A stretch of 64,000 nucleotides of DNA from Legionella donaldsonii (GTDB lineage Bacteria > Pseudomonadota > Gammaproteobacteria > Legionellales > Legionellaceae): positions 2,675,501 through 2,739,500 of the forward strand of contig NZ_UGOA01000001.1 in the NCBI RefSeq assembly GCF_900452385.1. The letters are read 5' to 3'. Below the pieces are notes generated by a model, which was given only the letters and a program-made list of their open reading frames with translations, had not been told where the DNA came from and made no database searches. A program made the translations under genes and the position numbers. Each line of letters opens with the position of its first letter. Position 1 is the first letter of the stretch. Positions 9,024 through 19,246 of the stretch are shown piece after piece.

Positions 9024-9986
9024 ATGAGCACTATTACTACTGATCTCCAACTTGCTGTCTCCTATCTGAAACAGGGCGAGATCGTTGCTATACCGACTGA
9101 AACAGTTTACGGGCTTGCAGGAAACGCTGAGAATGAAGAGGCGATTAGGAAAATCTATGCGATTAAAAATAGACCTCTTAATCACCCGCTTATTATGCAT
9201 GTTGCAGAAAATTGGGATTTATCCAAGTGGGTCCAGTTTATCCCTGATTACGCCCAGATCTTAATTGAACAGTTCTGGCCAGGCCCTTTAACCCTGGTCA
9301 TGAAAAGCAAACCAGGGCAAGTCAGTCCTTTAATAACGGGGGGACAAGATACGGTGGCCTTACGTTGTCCTAAACATCCGATTGCACAAGCGCTTTTAAA
9401 ACAACTTGGAGCCCCGCTCGTAGCGCCCTCCGCGAACCCTTTCGGTAAAATTAGTCCCACAACAGCCGAGCATGTTCAGCATAGTTTTCACCAACAAGAT
9501 TTACTTATTTTGGATGGAGGACGTTGTCAAATTGGAATTGAATCGACTATCGTGGCAGCCATTGATCCCCACGGTTATCAAATCCTGCGTCCTGGACTGA
9601 TTGATGAACTGGAACTCAACGCCATTTTGCCAAGCAAGCAATTAAAAAGCGGCGACACGATTCGAGTGCCAGGGAAATTGGATAGCCACTACCAACCTGA
9701 AAAACCGCTCTATTGCTTTCCAGACTCTGCGAGCCTGCTTGCTTTCTGCCAGCAGAGCACCCTGCCTGTTTATGTGCTTGCCTTTGCTAACCTGCCGCAG
9801 CAGCCCCGTGAGCTGTTTTACCAGTTTCCAACCTCACCCGAAGAGACTGCCTTTGAGCTTTATTACCAACTCCGTTATGCGGATCAATCACCCGCCTCTT
9901 GTATTGCTATTGAACTCCCCCCTGAACAAGAGCGCTGGCACGGCATTAAAGAACGCATTTTAAAAGCTGGACAGAAACCGTCCTAG
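9024..9986 (+). CDS. L-threonylcarbamoyladenylate synthase (Sua5 type)
   Basis: Makes threonylcarbamoyl-AMP from Thr, bicarbonate and ATP for tRNA t6A37. The YrdC-type core (residues about 8-190) has the hallmarks PTETVYGLAGNA, KNRPLNHPL and APSANPFGKISPT. The 320-residue length includes the C-terminal Sua5 domain linked through the segment near VPGKLDSHYQPEKP, so this is the long Sua5 form rather than the short TsaC. The partner tsaD is also in the window (29743-30762). Confidence 0.92.
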   Translation: MSTITTDLQLAVSYLKQGEIVAIPTETVYGLAGNAENEEAIRKIYAIKNRPLNHPLIMHVAENWDLSKWVQFIPDYAQILIEQFWPGPLTLVMKSKPGQVSPLITGGQDTVALRCPKHPIAQALLKQLGAPLVAPSANPFGKISPTTAEHVQHSFHQQDLLILDGGRCQIGIESTIVAAIDPHGYQILRPGLIDELELNAILPSKQLKSGDTIRVPGKLDSHYQPEKPLYCFPDSASLLAFCQQSTLPVYVLAFANLPQQPRELFYQFPTSPEETAFELYYQLRYADQSPASCIAIELPPEQERWHGIKERILKAGQKPS

Positions 9987-10032
9987 TCTACGCGCTGGTA
10001 ACACACAGAATGCGCTCGCTGCTATTCGCTGT

Positions 10033-11826
10033 TTAATTATTGTTGGGTAATAAATAGATCAAAACCTGAGTAGGCATTACCTTGTCCCCTTTCTGACAAA
10101 AAACATCCGCTACCGTACCATTAAAAGGAGCCTGAATTTCAGTTTCCATTTTCATGGCTTCAAGTACTAATAAAGTCTGTCCTTTAGTCACTTTGTCTCC
10201 CACTGTAACATTGACGCTGACAATGTTACCTGGCATGGCAACAGTAATATCACCTGGCCCGGAAGGACGTTTAGCAGCGGGCGCTAAATTCGTTTCTTCT
10301 GTCTCTTCAAGGCTAATGAGGACTTCTTCTGGCACACCATCAACCCATAAAAAACAAGCTTGCTGGCCTTGCTCGCGGGTTCCGTAGCCCGCAATCTTTA
10401 TATGGTAGTTTTCACCGTGCAAGGCAATATCGAACTCCGATAATCGATCACTTGGTGCTGGAGATCTGCTGATTATCAAAGGTTCGGGTTGCAAAGTATT
10501 GGCTTTTCGTTGCTCTAAAAATTGCTTCCCAATTTCAGGAAACATTGCATACGAAAGAACATCTTCATCATTTTTGGCGAACTCACCACTTGCTTCCCGT
10601 AGACGCTTCAATTCTTTCGGTAACAAATCGGCAGGCCTGACTTCAATTACCTCGGTATGCCCGATAGCTTTCTTACGTAAACTTGCGTTGATTTTACCCG
10701 GTGCAGCACCGTATTTCCCTTGACAATACAATTTCACTTCATTGGTTATCGTTTTGTAACGAATACCAGTCAACACATTCAAAACAGCCTGCGTGCCCAC
10801 TATCTGCGAAGTAGGTGTCACTAACGGGGGGTACCCCAGATCTTTACGTACTCGCGGAATTTCTTCATGCACTGCATTGATCTTGTCCAAGGCGTGTTGC
10901 TCTTTCAGCTGACTATAGAGATTTGAAATCATTCCCCCTGGTACTTGATAAAGTTGTACGCGTGGATCAATATCACGGGCCTCACTTTCAAATTGCTGGT
11001 ATTTTTTGCGTATATCTTGAAAATAATCAGCAATTTCAAGCAATAAATTCAAATCAAGCCCTGTATCGAATTCGCTGCCAGCCAATGCAGCAACCAAAGG
11101 CTCCGTTGCGGGATGCGAAGCGCCTCCGGAGAAAGATGAAATGGCGGTATCAATATGCTGACAACCCGCTAATACTGCCTGGAAGTGACAGATACCTGCC
11201 AACCCAGAAGTAGCATGGGTATGTAAATGGATAGGTAATTGGGTTGCGTCGGCTAAGGCTTGGTATAAGGTAATTGTTGCGGTTGGCGTAAGCAGACCCG
11301 CCATATCTTTAATAGCAATACTGTCACAACCAATATCAGCAAAAGCCTTACCAATCGTTACGAAACTTTCCAGATTATGTACCGGGCTAGTCGTATAACA
11401 GATAGCCCCTTGTGCATGCTTTTTTTGAGCCTTAATGCTTTCTACCGCTACTCTTACATTACGTACGTCATTTAAAGCATCGAAAACACGGAAAACATCC
11501 ACACCATTTTTAGCAGCCAAGCGTACAAACGTCTGTACAACATCATCGGCATAGTGCCGGTAGCCCAACAAATTCTGCCCGCGCAAAAGCATGGATAACT
11601 GAGTATTGGGTAAAGCCTGGCGCAAAGACTTAAGGCGCAGCCAGGGATCTTCTTTTAAAAAGCGTAAACAGGCATCGAATGTAGCGCCGCCCCAAACTTC
11701 CATAGCCCAAAAACCAACCTGATCCATCTTATAGCAGATTGGCAACATATCTTCGGTGCGCATACGTGTTGCAATTAAACATTGATGCGCATCACGCAGC
11801 GTGACATCGGTGATATGTGTAACCAT
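10033..11826 (-). CDS. oadA: Biotin-dependent carboxyltransferase subunit (oxaloacetate decarboxylase alpha / pyruvate carboxylase B type)
   Basis: About 597 residues from the ATG at 11826, chosen because THITDVTLRDAHQ is the family N-terminus and AAGGGATTG precedes it; the frame stays open 47 codons further upstream with unlikely sequence. Order: HMGL-like carboxyltransferase TIM barrel, conserved C-terminal carboxylase domain, Pro/Ala-rich linker, biotinyl domain with the biotin site EAMKME. It moves carboxyl groups between oxaloacetate/pyruvate and biotin. No OadB/G sodium pump genes are adjacent, and accB-accC are nearby, so pyruvate carboxylase activity is an alternative. Confidence 0.88.
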   Translation of the reverse strand: MVTHITDVTLRDAHQCLIATRMRTEDMLPICYKMDQVGFWAMEVWGGATFDACLRFLKEDPWLRLKSLRQALPNTQLSMLLRGQNLLGYRHYADDVVQTFVRLAAKNGVDVFRVFDALNDVRNVRVAVESIKAQKKHAQGAICYTTSPVHNLESFVTIGKAFADIGCDSIAIKDMAGLLTPTATITLYQALADATQLPIHLHTHATSGLAGICHFQAVLAGCQHIDTAISSFSGGASHPATEPLVAALAGSEFDTGLDLNLLLEIADYFQDIRKKYQQFESEARDIDPRVQLYQVPGGMISNLYSQLKEQHALDKINAVHEEIPRVRKDLGYPPLVTPTSQIVGTQAVLNVLTGIRYKTITNEVKLYCQGKYGAAPGKINASLRKKAIGHTEVIEVRPADLLPKELKRLREASGEFAKNDEDVLSYAMFPEIGKQFLEQRKANTLQPEPLIISRSPAPSDRLSEFDIALHGENYHIKIAGYGTREQGQQACFLWVDGVPEEVLISLEETEETNLAPAAKRPSGPGDITVAMPGNIVSVNVTVGDKVTKGQTLLVLEAMKMETEIQAPFNGTVADVFCQKGDKVMPTQVLIYLLPNNN

Positions 11827-12172
11827 GGCTTGTTCAATCCCTTGCTTGATAGACCACTTCCCCAATTCTACCATGCTGGGAAATTGCTGCGTCGACCGTG
11901 TTCGAATCCTCATGTACTGGCATGTACAGGCCGATTCTGCGTTTGGCGTCCCCTCGCACGTTCCCACTACAGCAAATTTGGAAAGCGATCTAATACTGAA
12001 TAATTTAAGAAAGATAACATAATTGACTACACAACGATATTAGACTATGCATTCAAAAATGAAACTGCAAAATGGAAGGCATCATGCCGATATCGTGCCG
12101 ATATCATCGAATATATGGACATTATCATAAAGTTCAGGCAGAATCGCTTCAATTTTTTGAAATCAACTCATA
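11827..12172. other. 346-base intergenic region between divergent oadA and aroQ
   Basis: No supported gene is present. It holds the start regions of the two flanking operons. TTGACT (12024 region) followed after about 17 bases by TATGCA could be a weak promoter towards aroQ, but the -10 match is poor. Confidence 0.4.
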
Positions 12173-12610
12173 ATGAAGAAAATACTCGTTTTGCATGGGC
12201 CAAATCTGAACCGCCTGGGAGTACGCGAGCCTTCTATCTATGGCACAACGACTCTGGCAAAACTCGATGCTTTGCTCAATAAGCAGGCAGCCGAGGCTGG
12301 CATTCAGTTAACCAGTAAACAAAGTAACTCTGAAGCCGAGTTGATTGACATGATTCATCAGGCCGCCGATAACAAAGTTGATTACCTTATTATCAATCCA
12401 GCAGCCTTCACACACACGAGTATCGCAATTCGTGATGCATTGATAGGCGCAGCAATTCCATTTGTAGAAGTCCATATTAGCAATATTTATGCGCGCGAAA
12501 CATTTCGTCACCATTCTTATTTTTCTGATATTGCCCAAGGGGTTATCAGTGGGCTTGGAGTTGGGGGTTATTGCCTGGCTCTTCAAGCAATTATAGAAAA
12601 ATTCAATTAA
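12173..12610 (+). CDS. aroQ: Type II 3-dehydroquinate dehydratase
   Basis: Shikimate pathway enzyme that converts 3-dehydroquinate to 3-dehydroshikimate. 145 residues, the normal size for the dodecameric type II enzyme. Motifs: [18 protein letters not shown] (includes the catalytic Tyr loop), [20 protein letters not shown] and [12 protein letters not shown] with catalytic His. It is first of a gene run aroQ-accB-accC-prmA with short gaps (16, 11 and 4 bases), an arrangement common in gammaproteobacteria. Confidence 0.96.
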   Translation: MKKILVLHGPNLNRLGVREPSIYGTTTLAKLDALLNKQAAEAGIQLTSKQSNSEAELIDMIHQAADNKVDYLIINPAAFTHTSIAIRDALIGAAIPFVEVHISNIYARETFRHHSYFSDIAQGVISGLGVGGYCLALQAIIEKFN

Positions 12611-12626
12611 TAGAGAGTTATTATCG

Positions 12627-13091
12627 ATGGATATTCGTAAAATCAAAAAATTGATCGAATTGCTGGATGAAACCGGCATTTCAGAAATTGAAATCAAGGA
12701 AGGCGAGGAATCAGTACGTCTGAGCCGTCATAGTTACGCCATGGAAGCACCCGTACAACAACGTTATATAGCACCGCCTTTACAACAAGCGGCCCCCCCT
12801 ACTGCCGCGCCCCACGCACCGAATAACAGCGAACCTAAAGTTGAAACCACGGTTTCAGGGCACAAAGTTCGCTCGCCCATGGTGGGGACCATTTATACCG
12901 CACCATCCCCTGATGCTGCCCCCTTCGTTACAGTCGGCCAAACAGTAAAAACCGGTGATACCTTATGTATTGTTGAGGCAATGAAAATGTTTAACGAAAT
13001 TGAAGCGGATCGAACCGGTATAGTGACTGCCATCCTTGTGAAAAATGGTGAGCCAGTCGAATATGACCAACCCTTGTTTACCATAGAGTAA
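12627..13091 (+). CDS. accB: Acetyl-CoA carboxylase biotin carboxyl carrier protein
   Basis: 154 residues. The N-terminal [15 protein letters not shown] segment is followed by a Pro/Ala/Gln-rich flexible linker (about residues 45-75) and a biotinyl domain with the site [11 protein letters not shown]. It carries CO2 on biotin between AccC and the carboxyltransferase in fatty-acid synthesis. It is translated just upstream of accC. Confidence 0.96.
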   Translation: MDIRKIKKLIELLDETGISEIEIKEGEESVRLSRHSYAMEAPVQQRYIAPPLQQAAPPTAAPHAPNNSEPKVETTVSGHKVRSPMVGTIYTAPSPDAAPFVTVGQTVKTGDTLCIVEAMKMFNEIEADRTGIVTAILVKNGEPVEYDQPLFTIE

Positions 13092-13102
13092 GGGGTAAAT
13101 GG

Positions 13103-14443
13103 ATGCTCAGTAAAATTGTTATCGCTAATCGTGGCGAAATTGCTCTTCGTATTTTGCGTGCTTGTAAGGAACTTGGTATTCAAACGGTTGCCGTTCATTC
13201 AGACGTTGATAAAGATTTATTGCATGTGCGACTTGCGGATGAGACCGTTTGTATTGGTCCTGCTCCCTCAAAAGAAAGTTACTTGAATATCCCGCGCATT
13301 ATATCTGCCGCGGAAATTACTGATGCTGTTGCCATTCATCCCGGTTACGGTTTTTTGGCAGAAAATGCTGATTTTGCTGACATTGTTGAACAAAGTGGCT
13401 TTCGTTTTATCGGTCCACGCGGGGATACAATTCGCTTAATGGGTGATAAAGTCTCTGCCATTGCTGCGATGAAAAAGGCTGGGGTTCCCTGTGTACCCGG
13501 TTCTGATGGCCCTCTATTAGACGATGATGCTCGCAACTTACAATTAGGTCGTGATATTGGCTACCCAGTGATCATTAAAGCAGCAGGCGGCGGCGGTGGT
13601 CGTGGTATGCGCGTTGTACACAGCGAAGCCAATCTTCTCAATGCAATTGCCTTAACTCGCAGTGAAGCAAAAGCTGCATTTAACAATGCAACGGTCTACA
13701 TGGAGAAATTCCTGGAAAATCCTCGCCATGTTGAATTCCAGGTGTTAGGGGACGGCCAAGGTAATGCGATCCACTTGGGAGAACGTGATTGTTCAATGCA
13801 ACGCCGTCACCAAAAAGTGATTGAAGAAGCGCCAGCACCTGGAATTACCCCTGCCTTACGTCAGGAAATTGGCGAACGCGTTGTCAATGCTTGCCGTGAA
13901 TTAAAATATCGCGGAGCCGGTACCTTTGAATTCTTGTATCAGGACGGGTGTTTTTATTTTATTGAAATGAATACACGTATCCAGGTTGAACATCCAGTAA
14001 CCGAAATGATTACGGGTATTGATCTGATCAAAGAACAAATAAAAATTGCCAGTGATATCCCTTTTACCCTCACACAAGAAGATATCAAGCTACAGGGCCA
14101 TGCCGTTGAATGCCGTATTAACGCTGAAGATGCAAAAACATTCATGCCTTCACCAGGTACCATAAGACTTTTACATCAACCAGGCGGCCCCGGCATTCGC
14201 TTTGATTCTCATGTCTACAGTAGCTATACTGTGCCGCCGAATTATGATTCCATGATAGGTAAGTTGATTAGCTACGGTAAAACGCGGGAAGAAGCTTTCG
14301 CCAGAATGCGGAATGCACTGGATGAAATTATCATTGATGGTATTAAGACCAACATTGAGTTACACCATCGTATTTTGCGCGATAAAGCCTTCATACAAGG
14401 GGGTACCAATATCCACTATCTGGAAAAAATGTTGAAGGAATAA
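13103..14443 (+). CDS. accC: Acetyl-CoA carboxylase biotin carboxylase subunit
   Basis: 446 residues of the ATP-grasp biotin carboxylase. It has [16 protein letters not shown] at the N-terminus, the glycine-rich ATP loop [25 protein letters not shown], and [14 protein letters not shown] containing the catalytic residues. It carboxylates the biotin on AccB. It lies 11 bases after accB in the same operon. Confidence 0.97.
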   Translation: MLSKIVIANRGEIALRILRACKELGIQTVAVHSDVDKDLLHVRLADETVCIGPAPSKESYLNIPRIISAAEITDAVAIHPGYGFLAENADFADIVEQSGFRFIGPRGDTIRLMGDKVSAIAAMKKAGVPCVPGSDGPLLDDDARNLQLGRDIGYPVIIKAAGGGGGRGMRVVHSEANLLNAIALTRSEAKAAFNNATVYMEKFLENPRHVEFQVLGDGQGNAIHLGERDCSMQRRHQKVIEEAPAPGITPALRQEIGERVVNACRELKYRGAGTFEFLYQDGCFYFIEMNTRIQVEHPVTEMITGIDLIKEQIKIASDIPFTLTQEDIKLQGHAVECRINAEDAKTFMPSPGTIRLLHQPGGPGIRFDSHVYSSYTVPPNYDSMIGKLISYGKTREEAFARMRNALDEIIIDGIKTNIELHHRILRDKAFIQGGTNIHYLEKMLKE

Positions 14444-14447
14444 GCTT

Positions 14448-15317
14448 GTGTGGTATCAACTACAGATTGAACAATGCCATCGTAATGAGGTGGAATTACT
14501 GAGTGAGGCGCTGGAAGAAACCGGCGCTTTATCTATCACCTTGACAGATAAAAATGACGACCCTGTACTGGAGCCAGAACCTGGAACCACTCCACTGTGG
14601 CCAGATGTGGTGATTAATGCGCTTTATAGCGATGAACAAGACGCTGAACAAGCAAAACAGCTACTCGCACCTCAACATGCCCATTTGCATTTCAGCATTC
14701 AACACCTCGCTGATCAAGACTGGGAACGTGCCTGGATGGATGATTTTAAACCCCAGCGTTTTGGCGAAAGGTTATGGATTTGTCCTTCTTGGCTTGAGCC
14801 GCCAGAGCCTCAAGCCGTTAATTTGATTCTGGATCCTGGCCTGGCCTTCGGTACCGGAACTCATCCAACAACGTCTTTGTGCCTAACCTGGCTTGAACAA
14901 GCTGATTTAAGCAATAAAAAAGTGATTGATTATGGTTGTGGTTCAGGAATCCTTGCTCTTGCTGCCTTAAAACTTGGTGCAGCAAATGTGCAGGCAGTTG
15001 ATATTGATGAGCAAGCGTTACAGGCAACCCGGAATAATGCGCTTACCAATACGATAGAACCGCAACAATTGCAGATTGGATTTCCACAAAGTCTGGAAGC
15101 ACCAGCCGATTTGCTGATCGCCAATATCCTGCTGGCACCCCTTATGAGTTTGGGAAATACCTTTAAGGAATTACTTAGCCCTCATGGCCTCCTGGTCGTT
15201 TCGGGAATTTTAGAGGAGCAAGCCAGTTCATTAATCGAAACTTATCAGGCTGATTTTACCCATTTATTAACGCATAACCTGGATGGCTGGTCTTTATTAG
15301 CCTTTGCACGTCGATAG
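14448..15317 (+). CDS. prmA: Ribosomal protein L11 methyltransferase
   Basis: 289 residues from a GTG start at 14448, four bases after accC. The N-terminal substrate-recognition domain is followed by a class I SAM methyltransferase domain with the motif DYGCGSGILALAALKLGA and post-I acidic residue (QAVDIDEQAL), then LLIANILLAPL. It trimethylates ribosomal protein L11. The accC-prmA coupling is conserved in gammaproteobacteria. Confidence 0.95.
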   Translation: MWYQLQIEQCHRNEVELLSEALEETGALSITLTDKNDDPVLEPEPGTTPLWPDVVINALYSDEQDAEQAKQLLAPQHAHLHFSIQHLADQDWERAWMDDFKPQRFGERLWICPSWLEPPEPQAVNLILDPGLAFGTGTHPTTSLCLTWLEQADLSNKKVIDYGCGSGILALAALKLGAANVQAVDIDEQALQATRNNALTNTIEPQQLQIGFPQSLEAPADLLIANILLAPLMSLGNTFKELLSPHGLLVVSGILEEQASSLIETYQADFTHLLTHNLDGWSLLAFARR

Positions 15318-15441
15318 AGGCAGTTAATATTTCTTACTATCTTGATGCTGGTTACTCAAGCTAGCGAAAATCACTGCCTTCTAAGGCCAACCTGTAATTT
15401 TAACGTATAATGCCTTCTTATCTTATAGAGCAGAGCCTACT

Positions 15442-17028
15442 ATGACCAACTCTCAAATGATTTCTTTTACTCCCAAACGAGCTTTATTAAGTGTTTCTGA
15501 CAAACGTGGACTAGTTAAGCTTGCCAAAGTCTTACACGAACAGGGAGTCGAGCTTGTTGCTACCGGAAATACAGCTGCCCTGCTTACCGAGCACCACTTA
15601 CCGGTTACGGAAGTCAGTGCATGCACAACCTTTCCAGAAATGCTTGATGGCCGAGTTAAAACCTTGCATCCAGCGATTCATGCAGGACTGCTGGCCCGAG
15701 ATAGTCAAGATGATCACATTCTAAATGAACATGGTATCCAGCGCTTTGATCTGCTGATTGTTAATTTATATCCCTTTGAACAAGTCATTAGTAATCATGA
15801 TTGCGATTTTCAAAAAGCGATTGAAAATATAGACATCGGCGGTCCAGCCATGATTCGCTCAGCAGCCAAAAATCACGCCCATGTTTTTGTTGTAGTAACA
15901 CCCGACGACTATGAATTGCTGGCAGAATGCGTCCAAGCAAAGCAAGTTTCGGCCAATTTGGGATTCAGCCTGGCGAAAAAAGCCTTCGCCCATACGGCAG
16001 CCTATGATGCAGCAATTGCCAATTATCTTGGTACTCTGAATGATGAAAAACATCCCAGTGGTTTTCCCGCTGTCTTAACTTGTCAATTTAATAAACAATA
16101 TGAATTACGTTACGGAGAAAATCCCCACCAACAAGCAGTCTTTTATATGGATAAAAACCCGCCAGCTGGATCACTAGCCACCGCACAGTTAATCCAGGGT
16201 AAACAATTATCCTATAATAATTTGCTTGACGCAGATGCCGCTTTTGATTGTGTTAAATCATTTCCGCCTGAAACCAATACCTGTGTCATTGTCAAACATG
16301 GTAATCCTTGTGGCATTGCGATAGGTAACACGCCTCTTCTTGCTTATTTACGCGCTCAAGAGGCTGATCCGGTATCCGCTTATGGTGGTATTTTGGCTTT
16401 CAATCAGTTGTTAGATGAGGCAACTGTGCAAGTTATTCTTGAAAAACAGTTTCTTGAGGTACTCATCGCTCCAGCAATCACTGAGGCAGCAAAGCGGATA
16501 TTGGCCACGAAGCCCGCTATCCGCGTACTCATAACAGGGATCTGGGAACATAACCATGAATTTAAGCTAGATATGCGTCGAGTCGATGGTGGTTTATTAG
16601 TCCAGGAACACGATGATTTTGCAGTAAACAGCGATGAATTTATAACCGTCACCCGGAAAAAGCCTTCCGAGCAACAAAAGCAGGACTTACTCTTTGCCTG
16701 GTTAGCAGTAAAACATGTCAAATCAAATGCAATTGTATTTGCCAAAAATAACGCCACCATTGGAATTGGAGCCGGCCAAACCAGCCGTGTAATGAGTACG
16801 CGTATCGCTTTATGGCAGGCAGAACAAGCCGGTTTTTCTACTCTGGATTCAGTCATGGCATCTGATGCATTTATCCCCTTTGCTGACAGCATTGAAATAG
16901 CTGCCCAGGCAGGAATATCTGCCCTCATTCAACCAGGTGGATCAATACGGGATAAAGAAATGATTGCTACGGCCGATGAAGCTGGAATTATCATGGTATT
17001 TACAGGATACAGGCATTTTAAACATTAG
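15442..17028 (+). CDS. purH: Bifunctional AICAR formyltransferase / IMP cyclohydrolase
   Basis: 528 residues. It catalyses the last two steps of de novo IMP synthesis. The N-terminal MGS-like cyclohydrolase domain (ALLSVSDKRGLVKLA; FPEMLDGRVKTLHP) is followed by the formyltransferase domain with VKHGNPCGIA and the C-terminal IQPGGSIRDKE. The length matches E. coli PurH. The stop overlaps the convergent gene's stop region by 4 bases. Confidence 0.97.
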   Translation: MTNSQMISFTPKRALLSVSDKRGLVKLAKVLHEQGVELVATGNTAALLTEHHLPVTEVSACTTFPEMLDGRVKTLHPAIHAGLLARDSQDDHILNEHGIQRFDLLIVNLYPFEQVISNHDCDFQKAIENIDIGGPAMIRSAAKNHAHVFVVVTPDDYELLAECVQAKQVSANLGFSLAKKAFAHTAAYDAAIANYLGTLNDEKHPSGFPAVLTCQFNKQYELRYGENPHQQAVFYMDKNPPAGSLATAQLIQGKQLSYNNLLDADAAFDCVKSFPPETNTCVIVKHGNPCGIAIGNTPLLAYLRAQEADPVSAYGGILAFNQLLDEATVQVILEKQFLEVLIAPAITEAAKRILATKPAIRVLITGIWEHNHEFKLDMRRVDGGLLVQEHDDFAVNSDEFITVTRKKPSEQQKQDLLFAWLAVKHVKSNAIVFAKNNATIGIGAGQTSRVMSTRIALWQAEQAGFSTLDSVMASDAFIPFADSIEIAAQAGISALIQPGGSIRDKEMIATADEAGIIMVFTGYRHFKH

Positions 17029-18023
17029 ACGTCTTCAGAGGCAAAACCGCTTTTCCGGCAAAGATGTTTTATATCCACCTGAAGAACCGTATCGATACCA
17101 ATACGTTTTCCTTCCTGCATATTCAACATCGTTGCCTTGTCTTTATCGGCGCAAATAAAAAAACCGCAGCCATTTGTCCCGTCATATCGTCTAGATTGGC
17201 CGGAGGAGATGAGTAAATGGAGATCCAAATTTTCCAATCGGGCAGCAAGATGCTGGGCAGCAAAATCGTGATCAGTACCAATCTCTAAGCCAAAGGTAAC
17301 ATTTTCAATAGTAAACACAGGAGAAAACAAGCGATCTGACCATAAATCCAGGGTTTCTAATAAAAGATTTTCACCAGGTAGCGGCGTTTTACCAAAAAAA
17401 GCAACGTCAGGAATAGCAAGAGCGCCTGATCCATCCTCAAGACAAGGGAGCACCTCCAAACGCTGACAATGTACCGAAGATAATGCGTTAAGGAATTCAC
17501 TCTCAGACGTTAATTCTTTCACCGTACTGTGTTGTTGTTCATTTTTATTGACAGTCAATAGATACCCTCCCCTTTTTATCAGTCTTAAACATTTGCCACT
17601 ATAAAATACAGGAGCAATGTTTTGCATATACACTGACGGGATAAAATGATCTGAATGGGCTCGGAAATAGCTTTTCTCATCAGCAGCCAGTTTATCCACC
17701 GAAAGATAAATGCTACCTGGAATTAAAATAATCTGGGGGTATAGTGCACTGAGGGCCACCATTTCTCGCGCAAAATAATCCAGGGCAAGTGATTGAGGCA
17801 GGCATCCATGAGTTAGCAACCCACACCCACTTTTCCAGAAATCCCCAGGGCCTATAACCAGTGCGAGATGATCAGATACGGTGGAAGGTTGAACGGCTTC
17901 CATAGTCTGTTTGATGATCTCTGCCGCTTGAGTCAAGAGGGCCAGGGCTTGCGATTTTAAGTCTAATGTCCTATTAATAACGGGTTCAAATCCTTTTGGT
18001 AAAAAGTAAACCCTTAGTTCCAT
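17025..18023 (-). CDS. Uncharacterised protein with weak nitrilase-like features
   Basis: 332 residues, no signal peptide or membrane segment. The run ILIPGSIYLS, the segment ending APVFYSGKCLRLIKRGG and FGLEIGTDHDF follow the order of nitrilase-superfamily landmarks, but the position normally occupied by the catalytic Cys (in IC-x-D-H type motifs) reads Gly-Thr, so activity is doubtful. A TATAAT element lies in the AT-rich upstream region. Orphan Legionella proteins of this kind are sometimes Dot/Icm effectors; I cannot show that here. Confidence 0.65.
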   Translation of the reverse strand: MELRVYFLPKGFEPVINRTLDLKSQALALLTQAAEIIKQTMEAVQPSTVSDHLALVIGPGDFWKSGCGLLTHGCLPQSLALDYFAREMVALSALYPQIILIPGSIYLSVDKLAADEKSYFRAHSDHFIPSVYMQNIAPVFYSGKCLRLIKRGGYLLTVNKNEQQHSTVKELTSESEFLNALSSVHCQRLEVLPCLEDGSGALAIPDVAFFGKTPLPGENLLLETLDLWSDRLFSPVFTIENVTFGLEIGTDHDFAAQHLAARLENLDLHLLISSGQSRRYDGTNGCGFFICADKDKATMLNMQEGKRIGIDTVLQVDIKHLCRKSGFASEDV

Positions 18024-18193
18024 ACACAGCTCTACAGCAAACCACTATATAAATTATAGGCAAATAATAACCACTTTGTTTTTTTTATAACAAATTGATT
18101 TCAAAGAATTATTAAGAAATTGCCCTGCCGCTATAGGGATGTCATGCCTAGAGACTGTTTACATTTCGCTGGAAACAGTCCCCAGGCAAAGCA

Positions 18194-18757
18194 TCAGTAT
18201 CTGTCATGGTTCAGTGCTTTGTAGATATCCATAAATGTTGAAACTGAGCTAATATTGATAGGAATATGTAATCGACGGGCAATATCACTGGCAGAAAAAA
18301 TACCTCGAATATGATGGAGTGTATTATCGATTACCAGAAAATGTTGGCTTCCTTCGTTTTTTAGCGTTTCTACAATATCTTTGACTTTTGCTCTTTGTAC
18401 ATCATTAAAATCAATCGCTTTCAATTGACTCCGAGGTGTCATCACTTCATTCACATAGATATCACGGCGCGGGGTGTGGTGATGAACACGCGACATGACT
18501 TTTTCGCCAATTAAATCACTATAGGCAAGCGTACCTATAAATTCTCCATCCTCCAAAACCAATTTCAATTTAACATGCGTCTTTTTCATTAAATCTTCGG
18601 CGGTAACCACATCAAGTGACTGATCAATGACTAAGGGTTCTGTCTTTTTAAAATCAGTAAAGATATCCAATGCTGGAGAATCCAGCGTTATTTCAAAAAT
18701 CTCATCAGGAGTGATCAAGTGGTCAATCTTACTAACATCACAGGTTTTTAAAATCAT
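18194..18757 (-). CDS. CBS-domain protein
   Basis: 187 residues from the ATG at 18757, preferred because AAGGAA lies 7 bases upstream; an in-frame ATG at 18793 lacks such a site. Two CBS motifs are visible. The first is around VVTAEDLMKKTHVKLKLV. The second runs from VNEVMTPRSQLKAID to HIRGIFSASDIARRL. CBS pairs bind adenine nucleotides and usually regulate other proteins. There is no catalytic domain. It is divergent from the csoR operon. Confidence 0.85.
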   Translation of the reverse strand: MILKTCDVSKIDHLITPDEIFEITLDSPALDIFTDFKKTEPLVIDQSLDVVTAEDLMKKTHVKLKLVLEDGEFIGTLAYSDLIGEKVMSRVHHHTPRRDIYVNEVMTPRSQLKAIDFNDVQRAKVKDIVETLKNEGSQHFLVIDNTLHHIRGIFSASDIARRLHIPINISSVSTFMDIYKALNHDRY

Positions 18758-18910
18758 GGCTATTCCTTGTACTTCAAAGAGAAATAAATACAACTGTCAG
18801 CCTTAAATATAAAAAAGCTATCAAGGGTAGAATAATTTTTTTAGTAAAAAAAATCTATAAATTCAGTCAGATCGGCAATGACTTCTTTTATCTTTGTCAA
18901 ATCACCCGAT

Positions 18911-18939
18911 TTGACAATATACCCATTAGGGTATATAAG
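18911..18939 (+). promoter_or_regulatory. csoR-copA promoter with CsoR-type operator in the spacer
   Basis: A -35 TTGACA (18911-18916) and -10 TATAAG (18934-18939) are separated by exactly 17 bases. The spacer is filled by a perfect palindrome TATACCC-ATTA-GGGTATA (18918-18935), the G-tract type of site bound by CsoR/RcnR repressors. Repressor binding would directly block RNA polymerase. Confidence 0.85.
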
Positions 18940-18962
18940 AACTAATAAAATGGAGAGCTGCC

Positions 18963-19238
18963 ATGTCAAATTATCCCTCACACGAAAAACAAATTTCACG
19001 TATCAATCGCGTTATTGGTCAACTGGAAGGCATTAAGCGCATGATTGAAGATAAACGCTATTGCGTAGACATTATGTCCCAGTTACGTGCTGCACGGAAC
19101 GCTATTAAAACGATTGAGTTGGGCGTGCTTGAAACCCATATAGGCCATTGTGTGACTGAAGCCTGTTGTAGCGGTAATGACGCCAATAAGGAAGAACGGA
19201 TTCGTGAGATTATTAATCTGTTGCAAAAATATGAATAG
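18963..19238 (+). CDS. csoR: Metal-sensing transcriptional repressor, CsoR family
   Basis: 91 residues of the all-helical DUF156 family. The copper-type ligand set Cys34 (RYC), His59 (ETH) and Cys63 (GHC) is intact; FrmR/RcnR members have other patterns. It should release its operator when Cu(I) binds and so derepress itself and copA, which starts 8 bases after its stop. A palindromic operator sits in its own promoter. Confidence 0.9.
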   Translation: MSNYPSHEKQISRINRVIGQLEGIKRMIEDKRYCVDIMSQLRAARNAIKTIELGVLETHIGHCVTEACCSGNDANKEERIREIINLLQKYE

Positions 19239-19246
19239 GTGAACCG

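Noticed and set aside
10154..11213. Several frames opposite oadA
   Set aside because: Shadows of a strongly conserved gene on the other strand.
11895..11920. GTTCGAATCCTC, a tRNA T-arm-like string upstream of oadA
   Set aside because: The flanking five-base arms do not pair on either strand and no anticodon or acceptor arm is found nearby.
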